Source of the DNA: Balneatrix alpica DSM 16621
GTDB lineage: Bacteria; Pseudomonadota; Gammaproteobacteria; Pseudomonadales; Balneatricaceae
DNA: 64,000 bases
Assembly: GCF_000619885.1 (NCBI RefSeq)
Contig: NZ_JHUZ01000014.1
Span: forward strand, 124,001 to 188,000
Reading direction: 5' to 3'
A model generated the notes under the pieces. It ran no database searches, was not told the DNA's origin, and was given only the letters and a program-made list of their open reading frames with translations. Positions within the stretch are counted from its first letter, which is position 1, and every line of letters starts with the position of its first letter. Of this stretch, positions 17,399 to 27,461 are shown one piece after another. The translations under genes were made by a program, and so were the position numbers.

Positions 17399-19688
17399 GC
17401 TGTTGCAGCGTCAACTGCGTCGTTATTTGGGGGAGAGCCAAACGTTGGATCCCCAATGGCAGGCATTGCTGGAGGCCATTGATCAGACGTACCAACAAAT
17501 GGATCAAGACCGCGCATTGATGGAGCGTTCGCTGGAACTGACGTCCCAGGAGCTGCGCAGTCGTTACCAGGCATTGGAGCAACAGCTTGCCAGTCAAAGC
17601 GAACAGCAACGGCGTTTGCAGCAAACCCTGGCGGTGATGCGTGCCACCCTGGAGTCCTCCGCTGACGCCATTATTGCCATTAGCAGCTATGGGCGGGTAC
17701 AGCACTTCAATCAAGAGTTCATCGCCCTGTGGAACCTGCAAGAAGTGAATCTGGAGCGGGCGCATATTAGCCAGTTTTTTGATCGCATTATGGAGCAGGT
17801 GGAGCAGCCTGAGGGGTTTATGGAGGCGATTCGCGCTCTGCATCGTAATAGTCAGGCAGAAGGGCGTGACCTGGTGATGATGAAAGACGGGCGCTTGTTG
17901 GAGCGTATTTCCTGGCCGCAACGCCAGGGGGAGGCTTACATTGGTCGAGTGTGGAGCTTTCGTGACATTACCGAGCGGCACCAGTCCAAGCAGCGCCTGC
18001 GCTTATCCACCAAGGTATTTGACTCCACCTCCCAGGGGATTGTGGTGCTGGATCGGTTCGGCTGTATCCAGGAGGTCAATCAGGCGTTTTGCCAACTGTT
18101 TATGGCGGAAGAAGCGCAGTTGCGGGGGCAGCCGCTGGCGGAGAAGCTGGCCTCCAGCCGTCACGATAAGTACTTCTATCAAGACCTGCTGGACGATGTG
18201 CGTGAACAACAGAGTTGGTCGGGCGAGATTTGGGAACTGAATCCGCATACCAAGCAGCTGTTGGTGTTGTGGGTGTCGATTAGCCTGGTACGGGATAATC
18301 AGGATCAGGTTGAGCATATGATCTGTATGTTCTCGGACATTACCGCCATGAAGCAGGCGGAAGAGAAACTGCAGCAACTTGCCTATGAAGATCAGCTGAC
18401 GGGCTTAGCCAACCGTACACGCTTACAGGAAAACCTGCACAGTGCTATGCAGGAACCAGGTATGCAGGGTAAGCGGGTAGCGATTTTCTACATGGACCTG
18501 GATCGCTTTAAGCATGTCAATGATGTGTTTGGCCATGCCGCCGGAGATTGGCTGCTTGGTGAAGTAGCCAAACGCCTGCAAAAGGCAATTCGCGCCTCTG
18601 ATTTGGTGGCGCGCCAGGGAGGCGACGAGTTTATTATTGCCCTGTTGGATGTCACCTCCACCACTGAGGTTGAGGAAGTCGCCAAACGTATTCTGCGCCT
18701 GATGTCCGACCCCTTTGTGCTAGGTCAGCAGGAGCTGTTTGTCGGCGCTACCATCGGTATCGATACCGGTACCGTTGGCCAGGATAACTGGCAGGTACTG
18801 ATGCGCCATGCGGATATGGCGCTCAATCATGCCAAGCGTTCTGGCAAAAACACCTATCTGTTCTTTGAAGCCCATTGGCATGACCATGCCAAGCAACGCT
18901 TGCAGCTGGAAACTGAACTACGTTATGCCATCGAACACAGTGAGCTGGAGTTACATTTGCAGCCGCAAATCACCATGGACTCCAAGCGCTTGGTTGGTTT
19001 TGAAGGCTTAGTGCGTTGGCAGCATCCGCGCCGTGGTATGGTGATGCCCGGACACTTTATCAGTATTGCCGAAGAAACCGGTTTGATTGTGCCACTGGGA
19101 GAGTGGGTCTTGCAGGAGGCTTGTCGGCTACAAGCACAGTGGCAGCAGCAGGGCCTGCCCTTGGTATCAATGGCGGTCAACCTGTCACCACTGCAGTTGC
19201 AGGATAAAGGCCTGCCTGAGCGTTTGGCTGACTACCTGCGTCGGCATCAGTTGGACCCCCATTGGCTGGAGCTGGAAATCACCGAAAGCCTGGCGATGCA
19301 GCATCAGGATGTTAGCTACCAAATCCTCCAGGTATTGCAGGAAATGGGAGTGGGTCTGGCCCTGGATGACTTCGGTACCGGTTATTCCTCGCTGAGCCAA
19401 CTCAAGCGTTTTCCCTTCACCAAACTCAAGATTGATCGCTCTTTCGTGCTCGACTTGCTCGATGACGAAAACGACCGGGACATCACCCGCTCCATCATTC
19501 AGCTGGGTAAAACCCTGGGCCTGCATGTGCTGGCCGAAGGGGTTGAGGAAGAGGCCCAACGTCAACTCTTGGCTAAACTGGGCTGCCACTACTTCCAGGG
19601 CTATCTCTATAGCCGCCCATTGCCTCCCACCCAGGCGGAGCTCTTTCTGCGTCAGCGCCACCGTAGCCGCTTGAAACGCCCTGGCTAA
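17388..19688 (+). CDS. PAS-PAS-GGDEF-EAL c-di-GMP protein
   Basis: 766 residues from TTG 17388; ATG 17391 is almost equally good, with AGGAG at 17376-17380. Order: helical N-terminus with coiled coil (about 40-80), PAS1 (about 82-195), PAS2 (about 205-325), GGDEF (about 335-490) with intact GGDEF at 411 and an I-site RASD five residues before it, EAL (about 505-750). The EAL motif reads EGL, but VNLSP, LEITES, DDFGTGYSSL, KIDRSF and AEGVEE are all present, so phosphodiesterase activity is plausible. No membrane helix. Coupled to the FIST gene, which probably supplies its input. Confidence 0.92.
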   Translation: MMHKLLQRQLRRYLGESQTLDPQWQALLEAIDQTYQQMDQDRALMERSLELTSQELRSRYQALEQQLASQSEQQRRLQQTLAVMRATLESSADAIIAISSYGRVQHFNQEFIALWNLQEVNLERAHISQFFDRIMEQVEQPEGFMEAIRALHRNSQAEGRDLVMMKDGRLLERISWPQRQGEAYIGRVWSFRDITERHQSKQRLRLSTKVFDSTSQGIVVLDRFGCIQEVNQAFCQLFMAEEAQLRGQPLAEKLASSRHDKYFYQDLLDDVREQQSWSGEIWELNPHTKQLLVLWVSISLVRDNQDQVEHMICMFSDITAMKQAEEKLQQLAYEDQLTGLANRTRLQENLHSAMQEPGMQGKRVAIFYMDLDRFKHVNDVFGHAAGDWLLGEVAKRLQKAIRASDLVARQGGDEFIIALLDVTSTTEVEEVAKRILRLMSDPFVLGQQELFVGATIGIDTGTVGQDNWQVLMRHADMALNHAKRSGKNTYLFFEAHWHDHAKQRLQLETELRYAIEHSELELHLQPQITMDSKRLVGFEGLVRWQHPRRGMVMPGHFISIAEETGLIVPLGEWVLQEACRLQAQWQQQGLPLVSMAVNLSPLQLQDKGLPERLADYLRRHQLDPHWLELEITESLAMQHQDVSYQILQVLQEMGVGLALDDFGTGYSSLSQLKRFPFTKLKIDRSFVLDLLDDENDRDITRSIIQLGKTLGLHVLAEGVEEEAQRQLLAKLGCHYFQGYLYSRPLPPTQAELFLRQRHRSRLKRPG

Positions 19689-19822
19689 GCCAGTGTGGGA
19701 TAAAAAGGCGGTTATTCGGCGGCGAAGTGCGAAAGATTATCCTGCACAGGGTGTCGCCCTCGGCTAGCTTATTAACACCCCCTTAGCTGTGTTGATAGGG
19801 GGCGACTTGCCGGACAGCCCCA

Positions 19823-21847
19823 ATGACAACACTGCGACTACTACTGCGCACCCTTAGAGAAGGAATGGTGTGGATTCTGCCTGCCGTGGTGGTTGATGGC
19901 TTGGTGTTTCTACTGATTGGATTATTGAAGTACTTCGCCTGGCTACCTGAGTTGGTGGAGGTGCTGATCGCACTACGTCTTGGTTTTGCTGGCGTATTAC
20001 CTCTGCTGTTAAGTGGCGGGATTGGCTATATGCTGGCCCTGCATCTGCGCTTACCCCGTGCTCCGGTGACCCTACTCTGCTTATGCTATAGCGCCATCAG
20101 TAATACTCAGTTGGCTCACCCCAGTACCGACTTGTTGGTGGGTATTCTGACCCCTCTCTATGCCGTGCCCCTGCTATCCCAAGCCTACAAGCGCGGCTGG
20201 GGACGGTTACTACGTCATGATCTTGGCGGCCTGGTGATTAAGGACTCGGTTAATCTGATTGTGCCGGCGCTCTGGACTCTGTTGGCGGTTACCCTGGTGG
20301 GGTTGTTGCTTGGGTTACTGTTTCACCATGGCGAGGTGTGGCAGTTCCTGCGTCTGGAGATGAATCAGCCCTGGTTGGCTGGGGCCCTCTATAGTCTGCT
20401 CAATTCACTTTCCTGGTTTGTCGGGATTCATGGCTATTACGCACTCCTGCCGCTGGCGCAGCAGCTGGCAGAGGCATCTAGCCTCAATGCAGAGGCGGCC
20501 CAGGCGGGGTTAGCCATCCCCTCGTTGGTGAGCTCTCTGGTGTTGGAGCAGTTTGTCTTTATCGGCGGTAGTGGAGCGACCCTGGGGCTGGCGTTTGCCC
20601 TGCTGTGGCAAGGGAAGCAAGCGGCCATCCGCACCCTGGCTTGCCTGGGGTTATTGCTTGGAGCTTTCAATATCAATGAAGTATTGCTGTTTGGGCTGCC
20701 TCTTATTTTTAATCCGCGCTTTTTGCTGCCCTTCATCCTGGCTCCTCAATTGTGCTGGGGGTTCAGCTATTGGCTGCTGGCTAACGGCTGGGTCGCCCTG
20801 CCAGTGCTGGAGCTACCCTTTAGTGCGCCGGTATTTTTTAACGTTTTTTTGACCACCGACGGCCAGTGGCAGGCGTTGTTGCTGCAGTTGCTTAACCTGC
20901 TGCTGAGTACCTTGCTTTACCTCCCCTTCGTAATGAGCTGGCAGCGTGACCATGCCGATAAAACCATCGCCATACCCGCGCTGGAAACTTCCTATGCTCG
21001 CCGTTGGGAGGAGGCGGGGCTGCTGGCCAGTGATGCCGTTGCCGATGCCAACCGTCAGCAACAGCAGCAGTTGGAGCTGGATAAGCAGATGGACCATATC
21101 GGTGAGCTGGAGTTTTACCTGGAATACCAGCCACAAATTGGTATGAGAGATGGCCGTATTATTGGGTGCGAAGCCTTGATTCGTGCCCGTAATGCGCAGG
21201 GTAAACAGGAGGGGCCAGGGCAATTTTTACCCTGGTTAGCCCAAGCGGGGATGATGAAGGATGTGGATCGCTGGACCATCCGTGAGGTGTTGCGTCAACA
21301 GGCGCTATGGCAGCAGCAGGGCCAGCAGATTACCGTCAGTATTAATATCACCCCGGAGACCCTGGAAGATGAAAGATTAATCCAGCGTTTGTTGCCACGC
21401 CTTGCCCCCTTTGCCGAGCAATTGGTATTTGAAATCACCGAGGGCACCCTGGCACGTAATCAACCGGCACTGAAGCGCTCCCTTGATGCCCTGAGGGCCC
21501 TTGGGGTGCGCCTGCATATTGATGACTTTGGCACCGGTTATTCCTCTCTCAGTTACCTGGGGGTATTCAGCATTGATGCGATCAAGATCGATCGCAGTTT
21601 TGTCCAGGCGCTTGCCCACAGTAAGGGGCAGCAGTTGTTCCGTAGCCTGTTGGAGTTTGCCGAACAGTTGGAGGTCGAGGTGGTGGTGGAGGGGGTCGAA
21701 ACGGCGGAGCAATTACACTTCGTGCCCCAGGGGGAACATATTTCCGCCCAGGGTTGGTATTACAGTCGTTCGTTACCCGCCAATGAATTCATGCATTTAT
21801 TGACTCAGTTCAATTCTTCCCGCCCTCCAGGCGAGGATGTCAATTAG
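19823..21847 (+). CDS. PTS EIIC-like membrane domain fused to EAL phosphodiesterase
   Basis: 674 residues. The first 375 form an EIIC of the lactose/cellobiose type, with about ten helices and the conserved patches WFVGIHGYYALLPL, GGSGATLGLAFALL and NINEVLLFGLPLIFNP (NEP motif read as NEV). A linker of about 55 residues includes a Gln run (QQQQQ). The EAL domain (about 430-665) has CEALIR with Glu at 450, VSINITP, FEITEGTL, DDFGTGYSSLSYL, KIDRSFV and VEGVETAEQ, so it should hydrolyse c-di-GMP. There is no EIIA or EIIB domain, so the EIIC part is probably a sugar sensor rather than a complete transporter. It ends 83 bases before nosR. Confidence 0.9.
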   Translation: MTTLRLLLRTLREGMVWILPAVVVDGLVFLLIGLLKYFAWLPELVEVLIALRLGFAGVLPLLLSGGIGYMLALHLRLPRAPVTLLCLCYSAISNTQLAHPSTDLLVGILTPLYAVPLLSQAYKRGWGRLLRHDLGGLVIKDSVNLIVPALWTLLAVTLVGLLLGLLFHHGEVWQFLRLEMNQPWLAGALYSLLNSLSWFVGIHGYYALLPLAQQLAEASSLNAEAAQAGLAIPSLVSSLVLEQFVFIGGSGATLGLAFALLWQGKQAAIRTLACLGLLLGAFNINEVLLFGLPLIFNPRFLLPFILAPQLCWGFSYWLLANGWVALPVLELPFSAPVFFNVFLTTDGQWQALLLQLLNLLLSTLLYLPFVMSWQRDHADKTIAIPALETSYARRWEEAGLLASDAVADANRQQQQQLELDKQMDHIGELEFYLEYQPQIGMRDGRIIGCEALIRARNAQGKQEGPGQFLPWLAQAGMMKDVDRWTIREVLRQQALWQQQGQQITVSINITPETLEDERLIQRLLPRLAPFAEQLVFEITEGTLARNQPALKRSLDALRALGVRLHIDDFGTGYSSLSYLGVFSIDAIKIDRSFVQALAHSKGQQLFRSLLEFAEQLEVEVVVEGVETAEQLHFVPQGEHISAQGWYYSRSLPANEFMHLLTQFNSSRPPGEDVN

Positions 21848-21848
21848 C

Positions 21849-21862
21849 TTGATGTGTATCAA
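21849..21862 (+). promoter_or_regulatory. FNR/DNR box of the nos operon
   Basis: Perfect palindrome TTGAT-GTGT-ATCAA, the consensus for FNR/Anr/DNR. A -10-like TAGACT lies at 21885-21890, which would put transcription start near 21897 and the box centre at -41.5, the class II activator position. nosR starts at 21931. This predicts activation under low oxygen, with or without NO. Confidence 0.85.
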
Positions 21863-21930
21863 ATACATTAATAACCCTGCTTCCTAGACTGGCTCGGCCT
21901 GCGGCATTCCGCCGCACCGAGGAGTCCGAT

Positions 21931-24135
21931 ATGCAAGGGAGCAAGGGCCAGGCAGGCCCCGATCAAATGGCACGTCGTCTGCTGGCTGTGCTCTGGTTGT
22001 GGAGCCTGTTGGCGTTGGCACTGCCGGCCCAGGCGCTTGGCCCAGTCAAGCCTGTAGTGGATGCGGGCTTCCTGCAGCAATGGGGACAACAACACTGGCC
22101 TGCTGCCGATGGTTTCAGTCAGGTTGAGGCTCCCTGGCCGGTGTATCAGCTCACGCAGGGTGAGCAGCCCCTCGCCTACCTTTTCGCAACCGATGCGATT
22201 CAACGTATTCCCGCCTATTCCGGTAAACCGGTGGAGATGCTGGTGGCGTTAAGCCCCAGCGGGGAGATTCTCGCCACCGAGGTTTATCAGCACCATGAGC
22301 CCATCCTGCTGGTGGGTATTCCCGAACAAGCCCTATTTGATTTTGTCAGCAAGTATGTTGGCCTCCAGGTCACCGATAAGGTGCGGGTAGGCAGTGGTGA
22401 GCAGCAAGGGCGGGTGTCGATTGATGCCATTACCGGTGCCACGGTGACGGTGATGGTGGTCAATGAAGCCCTGATGCGTACCAGCGCCAAGGTGGCGCGG
22501 GCGTTGGGTTTGGTGGCGGATCAGCAGCAGGCCAGTGGCCCCCGTGCCGAAGTGCGTTGGGACGCACAGGGTCAGGCAGATTGGTTGAGCCTGACTGGCG
22601 ATGGCAGCATTCGCCGTATGCGTCTCTCCCGTGGCGAGGTGGAGGCAGCCTTTGCCAATACCGCCGCTGCCGGTCAGGATGCCGATCCCGCCAAAGCGAA
22701 TGAAGACCTGATTGACCTTTTTTATGCTCCCCTAAACCTGCCGGTAGTGGGGGAGAACCTACTTGGCAGCAGTGAATACTCCTGGCTGATGGCACAGCTA
22801 CAACCGGGGGATGTGGCCATCGCGGTGATGGCCAATGGTGAGTATTCCTTCAAGGGCAATGGCTATGTGCGTGGCGGCATCTTTGATCGCATCCGTGTGC
22901 GCCAAGGGGCGGCGTCGATCAGCTTCCATGACAGTGACTACTTCCGCCTGTTGGATGTCTATCTGGCGGGGATGCCGCGCTTTAGTGAGATGGCGATCTT
23001 TGTGCTGCGGGCGGGACAGGAGTTTGATCTGGCCCAGTCCTGGCAGCTGGAGCTAACCGTACGGCGTCAGGTTGGCCCGGTAGAAAGTCTGTTTGCTGAC
23101 TTTATCAGTGAATACCAGCTACCAGAGGCCTATCTGCAGCGGCCCGCGCCAGTGGCTGCGCCTGTCGCGACAGAGGAAGAGGTGTGGCAGGAACAACCCC
23201 TGTGGGTCAGCATCTGGTATGAGCAGCGCTTCCAGATTGCGGTGCTGTTGCTCGGCCTTGGCCTGCTGACCCTGGTGCTGTTCCTGCAGGATGTGTTGGT
23301 CAAGCGGCCACGTCTGATTGAGGGCTTACGCCTGGGCTTTTTGCTCTACACCCTGTTCTTTATCGGCTGGTATGCCCTTGGCCAGCTGTCGGTGGTGAAC
23401 GTCTTCACCTTTATCCATGCCTTTATGACGGGTTTTAGCTGGGATACCTTCCTGCTGGACCCCGTCCTGTTCATCCTTTGGAGCTTCGTTGCCTTAAGCC
23501 TGTTGCTGTGGGGGCGTGGCATCTTCTGTGGTTGGTTATGTCCCTTTGGTGCCTTGCAGGAGCTGGTTAATATGGCCGCCCGCAAGCTTGGCATGCGTCA
23601 GTATGAGTTGCCCTACGGCGTGCATGAGCGCTTATGGGCATTGAAGTACATCATCCTGATGCTGTTGTTTGCCCTGTCACTGGAGTCCTTGGCCACCGCC
23701 GAGCGCTATGCCGAGGTCGAACCCTTCAAAACCGCGATTACCCTGCGCTTTCAGCGCGAGTGGGGCTTTGTCCTTTACGCCCTGGTGCTGGTGCTGATCT
23801 CCCTGTTTACCCGCAAAGTTTACTGTCGTTACCTCTGTCCACTGGGTGCAGCCCTGGCGATTCCAGCGCGGGTACGCCTGTTTGATTGGCTTAAGCGCCG
23901 TAGTGAGTGCGGCCAGCCCTGCCAGCGCTGTGCGCGCGAATGTGAAATTCAGGCCATTGCCCCTGACGGGCGCATTAATGCCAACGAGTGTCACCACTGC
24001 CTGGATTGTCAGGTGACCTATAGCAGTGACCAGCTTTGTCCGCCTCTGATCCGCCTGCGCAAAAAACGCGAGCGCCATGGTTTGAGCGGACATGGGCTGG
24101 ATGAGCATGAATCTATCCCTCTGCAAAATCTGTAG
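21931..24135 (+). CDS. nosR: N2O reductase regulator and electron donor NosR
   Basis: 734-residue polytopic membrane flavo-iron-sulfur protein. After the signal segment comes a periplasmic FMN-binding domain (about 85-200) with DAITGATVT, Thr171 being the expected flavin attachment site. Five to six helices follow (from about 430), with the CxxxCP motifs CGWLCPFG and CRYLCPLG, and the C-terminal ferredoxin clusters [11 protein letters not shown] and CHHCLDC. Known role: needed for nosZ expression and for electron supply to NosZ. GAGGAG precedes the ATG. The flavin transferase (nosX/apbE) usually needed for this protein is not in the window. Confidence 0.96.
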   Translation: MQGSKGQAGPDQMARRLLAVLWLWSLLALALPAQALGPVKPVVDAGFLQQWGQQHWPAADGFSQVEAPWPVYQLTQGEQPLAYLFATDAIQRIPAYSGKPVEMLVALSPSGEILATEVYQHHEPILLVGIPEQALFDFVSKYVGLQVTDKVRVGSGEQQGRVSIDAITGATVTVMVVNEALMRTSAKVARALGLVADQQQASGPRAEVRWDAQGQADWLSLTGDGSIRRMRLSRGEVEAAFANTAAAGQDADPAKANEDLIDLFYAPLNLPVVGENLLGSSEYSWLMAQLQPGDVAIAVMANGEYSFKGNGYVRGGIFDRIRVRQGAASISFHDSDYFRLLDVYLAGMPRFSEMAIFVLRAGQEFDLAQSWQLELTVRRQVGPVESLFADFISEYQLPEAYLQRPAPVAAPVATEEEVWQEQPLWVSIWYEQRFQIAVLLLGLGLLTLVLFLQDVLVKRPRLIEGLRLGFLLYTLFFIGWYALGQLSVVNVFTFIHAFMTGFSWDTFLLDPVLFILWSFVALSLLLWGRGIFCGWLCPFGALQELVNMAARKLGMRQYELPYGVHERLWALKYIILMLLFALSLESLATAERYAEVEPFKTAITLRFQREWGFVLYALVLVLISLFTRKVYCRYLCPLGAALAIPARVRLFDWLKRRSECGQPCQRCARECEIQAIAPDGRINANECHHCLDCQVTYSSDQLCPPLIRLRKKRERHGLSGHGLDEHESIPLQNL

Positions 24136-24173
24136 TCAGTCTGAATCCCCCGGCTGCTCTTAAGGAGAATGTG

Positions 24174-26054
24174 ATGAAAATCGATCCCAATGATAAGCAG
24201 GTTTCTGAACATGTACGCATGAGTCGCCGGATGTTTCTCGGTTCCTCTGCGGCCCTGGCAGGTGCGGCTGCCACCGGTGTGGGGGTAGGCGGCAGCTTAT
24301 TGGCCCCCACTGCCCTGGCCTCCACCGCGACGGGGCAGGTAGCACCGGGTGAACTGGATGAATACTACGGTTTCTGGAGTGGTGGCCACTCTGGCGAGGT
24401 GCGTATTCTGGGGGTGCCCTCCATGCGCGAACTGATGCGTATTCCGGTATTTAACACCTGCTCAGCCACCGGCTGGGGGATTACCAATGAGAGTAAGGAA
24501 GTGCTGGGTCATACGGCCTTCTTGAATGGTGACTCTCACCACCCGCGCATGTCCTTTACCGATGGTAAGTACGATGGCAAGTACGTGTTTATCAATGACA
24601 AGGCCAACACCCGGGTGGCGCGTATCCGTTGCGACATCATGAAGACTGACAAGATCACCACGGTGCCCAACGTGCAGGCGATTCATGGTCTGCGCCTGCA
24701 AAAGGTGCCCTTCACCAAGTATGTGTTTGCCAATGCCGAGATGATTATTCCGCAACCCAACGATGGCCGGGATATGGAGGATATTGGCAAATATCGCACC
24801 ATGTTCAACGCCATAGATGCGGAAACCATGGAAGTCGCCTGGCAGGTTATTGTCGATGGCAACCTGGATAACTGCGATGCGGATTACAGCGGCAAATATG
24901 CCTTCTCCACCTGCTATAACTCCGAGGGTGGGGTGTATCTGACCGACATGATGCGCAACGAGCGTGACCATGTGGTGGTGTTCAATATTGAGCGTATCGA
25001 AGCGGCGGTGAAGGCGGGTAAGTTTATCCATCTGGGTGATGCCAAGGTGCCGGTGCTGGATGGCACCAAGGGCTCAGAACTGACTGCCTATATTCCCGTA
25101 CCGAAAAACCCCCACGGTATGAATACCGCCCCAGATGGCCGTTATGCCGTTGCCGCCGGCAAGCTGTCCCCCACCGTGACGGTGCTCGACCTGCACAAGT
25201 TTGATGATCTCTTTAATGGCAAGCTCAGCGACCCCCGTGGCGTGGTGGCCGCCGAGGTCGAGTTGGGTCTTGGGCCTTTGCATACTGCCTTTGATGGTCG
25301 TGGCAATGCCTACACCACCCTGTTTATCGACTCCCAGATTGTGAAGTGGGATATCGACAAGGCGATCAAGGCCTACCAGGGTGAGAAGGTGGATTACATT
25401 CTGCAGAAGCTGGATGTGCAGTATCAGCCGGGCCATAACCACACCACCATGGGGGAAACGAGCGAAGCGGACGGCAAGTATCTGGTGTCTCTGTGTAAGT
25501 TCTCTAAAGACCGTTTCCTGCCCTGTGGCCCCTTGCATGCCGAGAATGATCAGCTGATTGATATCTCCGGCGATGAAATGAAGCTGCTGCATGACGGCCC
25601 CACCTTTGCCGAGCCCCATGACTGCATGATTGTCCATCGCTCGAAGATGAAACCGCTGAAAATCTGGAAGCGCGACGATCCCTTCTTTGCCAGCACCAAG
25701 GCGATGGCGGACAAGGACGGCATCACCCTGGAAAGCGATAACAAGATTATCCGCGAGGGCAATAAGGTGCGGGTCTATATGACCTCGGTGGCGCCTAACT
25801 TTGGTCTGACCGAGTTCAAGGTGAAGCAGGGAGATGAGGTGACCGTCACCATCACCAACCTCGATACCATTGAGGACGTCACCCACGGCTTCTGTATGGT
25901 CAATCACGGCGTCAGCATGGAGATCAGTCCACAGCAGACCGCGTCTGTCACCTTTGTGGCAGATAAGCCTGGGGTGCAGTGGTACTACTGCAACTGGTTC
26001 TGCCATGCCCTGCACATGGAAATGAGTGGACGAATGCTGGTCGAACCGGCCTAA
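24174..26054 (+). CDS. nosZ: Nitrous-oxide reductase, clade I
   Basis: 626 residues, reducing N2O to N2 in the periplasm. Tat signal [14 protein letters not shown] (residues 17-30), typical of clade I. A seven-blade propeller holds the CuZ histidines, which I count as His122, 123, 171, 314, 370, 421 and 482. The C-terminal cupredoxin domain has CuA ligands His571, Cys606, Trp608, Cys610, His614 and Met617 ([12 protein letters not shown]). All copper ligands are present, so the enzyme should be active. ATG at 24174 is preferred over GTG 24171 because TAAGGAGA then has normal spacing. It is the second gene of the nos operon. Confidence 0.97.
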   Translation: MKIDPNDKQVSEHVRMSRRMFLGSSAALAGAAATGVGVGGSLLAPTALASTATGQVAPGELDEYYGFWSGGHSGEVRILGVPSMRELMRIPVFNTCSATGWGITNESKEVLGHTAFLNGDSHHPRMSFTDGKYDGKYVFINDKANTRVARIRCDIMKTDKITTVPNVQAIHGLRLQKVPFTKYVFANAEMIIPQPNDGRDMEDIGKYRTMFNAIDAETMEVAWQVIVDGNLDNCDADYSGKYAFSTCYNSEGGVYLTDMMRNERDHVVVFNIERIEAAVKAGKFIHLGDAKVPVLDGTKGSELTAYIPVPKNPHGMNTAPDGRYAVAAGKLSPTVTVLDLHKFDDLFNGKLSDPRGVVAAEVELGLGPLHTAFDGRGNAYTTLFIDSQIVKWDIDKAIKAYQGEKVDYILQKLDVQYQPGHNHTTMGETSEADGKYLVSLCKFSKDRFLPCGPLHAENDQLIDISGDEMKLLHDGPTFAEPHDCMIVHRSKMKPLKIWKRDDPFFASTKAMADKDGITLESDNKIIREGNKVRVYMTSVAPNFGLTEFKVKQGDEVTVTITNLDTIEDVTHGFCMVNHGVSMEISPQQTASVTFVADKPGVQWYYCNWFCHALHMEMSGRMLVEPA

Positions 26055-26117
26055 ACCGTCCGCCTGATCCGGGGGCAGCCTGCTGCCCCTTTCCCGTTCA
26101 GACGTAGAGAGGAGCCT

Positions 26118-27461
26118 ATGCGTCTGTTACTGCAAAGCCTGCTGATCCTGTGCTGGTGGTTGTCCGGCATGGTCAGTGCGGCTCAGTTTCAAGCGGCAGA
26201 TGATGCCACCCTGCAGCGCCTGTTACAGCAGGCAAACAGTGGTGACGAGATTGTGCTGCAAGGGGGACGCTATCGCGGCCCGTTGATGATTGATAAAGCC
26301 ATCCAGCTACGTGGGGTGGCGGGGGCCTCCCCTGCCATCATTGATAGTGGCGGGGCGGGCCATGGGTTGGAAATTCGCAGTCCCGGGGTCGTGATCGCTC
26401 ACCTGCAGATCGAAAACTGGGGGCGGGATCTGGGCCAACTGCATGCCGGTATCTTTATTCACAAGCAAGCCAGCGCTAGTCGCATTATCCACAACCGCCT
26501 GCAGGGCATTGGCTTTGGTATCTGGGTCGATGCGGCTGCCGATGTGGAGATTACAGCCAATCAAATCGAGGGGGATGACCGTGTCCGCAGTGAAGACCGG
26601 GGTAATGGCATCCATCTGTTTAATGTCAGTGGTGCCCTGGTCAAGGATAACGAGGTCTGGCATAGCCGCGATGGCATCTATATCGACTCCAGCAACTTCA
26701 ATCGCCTAGAGGGCAACCTGCTGCGCGATCTACGCTATGGCGTGCATTACATGTACTCCCATTCCAATCAGGTGCTAGGCAACATCACCTTGCGCACCCG
26801 CACCGGCTATGCCCTGATGCAGTCCAAGCGCTTAACCGTACGGGATAACCTGTCTTATCAGGATATGAACTACGGCATTTTGATGAACTTTATTACCGAC
26901 TCGGACATTAGCGGTAATCAGGTGTTTGAGGTGCAAAGTGCCCGTACTCCGCAGCAGCAGGGCGGCAGCAAGGTGCTGGGAGGGGAAGGTAAGGCACTGT
27001 TTGTTTATAACTCCCTGTATAACCGCATTGAGGGCAATCTGTTTGCCCGCTCGGATCTGGGGGTGCATCTGACCGCCGGTTCCGAGGATAACCAGCTGCA
27101 GGGCAATGCTTTTATCCACAACCGCACCCAGGTGAAGTACGTCTCCACTCGCTCCCAGGAGTGGTCGGTCGAGGGGCAGGGCAATTACTGGAGTGATTAC
27201 CTGGGTTGGGACCATAACGAGGATGGTCTGGGGGATGCCTACTATGAACCCAACGATGGCGTTGACCGCTTGCTATGGCAGTACCCCAGTGCGCGGATGC
27301 TGTTCAACAGTCCGGCGGTGCTGACCCTGCGTTGGGTGCAGCGTCAGTTTCCAGTGTTTCGTCCACCCGGCGTGCGGGACTCCTATCCACTGATGGCTAC
27401 GCCCCTTGCGGTGATGCCGATCGAGACCTTATTGCAGGAGCGTGGCTATGGCGGTCGTTGA
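26118..27461 (+). CDS. nosD: Copper-binding maturation protein NosD
   Basis: 447 residues with a Sec signal peptide (about 1-22) and a right-handed parallel beta-helix built of repeated imperfect turns (VIAHLQIENWG, IIHNRLQGIGFGIWV, VEITANQIEG, NGIHLFNVSGALVKDNEV and so on), typical of the NosD/CASH family. It acts in the periplasm with the NosFY ABC transporter in assembling the Cu-S centre of NosZ. The 3' end overlaps nosF by 14 bases. Confidence 0.95.
   Translation: MRLLLQSLLILCWWLSGMVSAAQFQAADDATLQRLLQQANSGDEIVLQGGRYRGPLMIDKAIQLRGVAGASPAIIDSGGAGHGLEIRSPGVVIAHLQIENWGRDLGQLHAGIFIHKQASASRIIHNRLQGIGFGIWVDAAADVEITANQIEGDDRVRSEDRGNGIHLFNVSGALVKDNEVWHSRDGIYIDSSNFNRLEGNLLRDLRYGVHYMYSHSNQVLGNITLRTRTGYALMQSKRLTVRDNLSYQDMNYGILMNFITDSDISGNQVFEVQSARTPQQQGGSKVLGGEGKALFVYNSLYNRIEGNLFARSDLGVHLTAGSEDNQLQGNAFIHNRTQVKYVSTRSQEWSVEGQGNYWSDYLGWDHNEDGLGDAYYEPNDGVDRLLWQYPSARMLFNSPAVLTLRWVQRQFPVFRPPGVRDSYPLMATPLAVMPIETLLQERGYGGR

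Noticed and set aside
25074-26015. 313-codon minus-strand ORF
   Set aside because: It lies wholly inside nosZ, which has all its copper ligands; the antisense frame is open because of codon bias.
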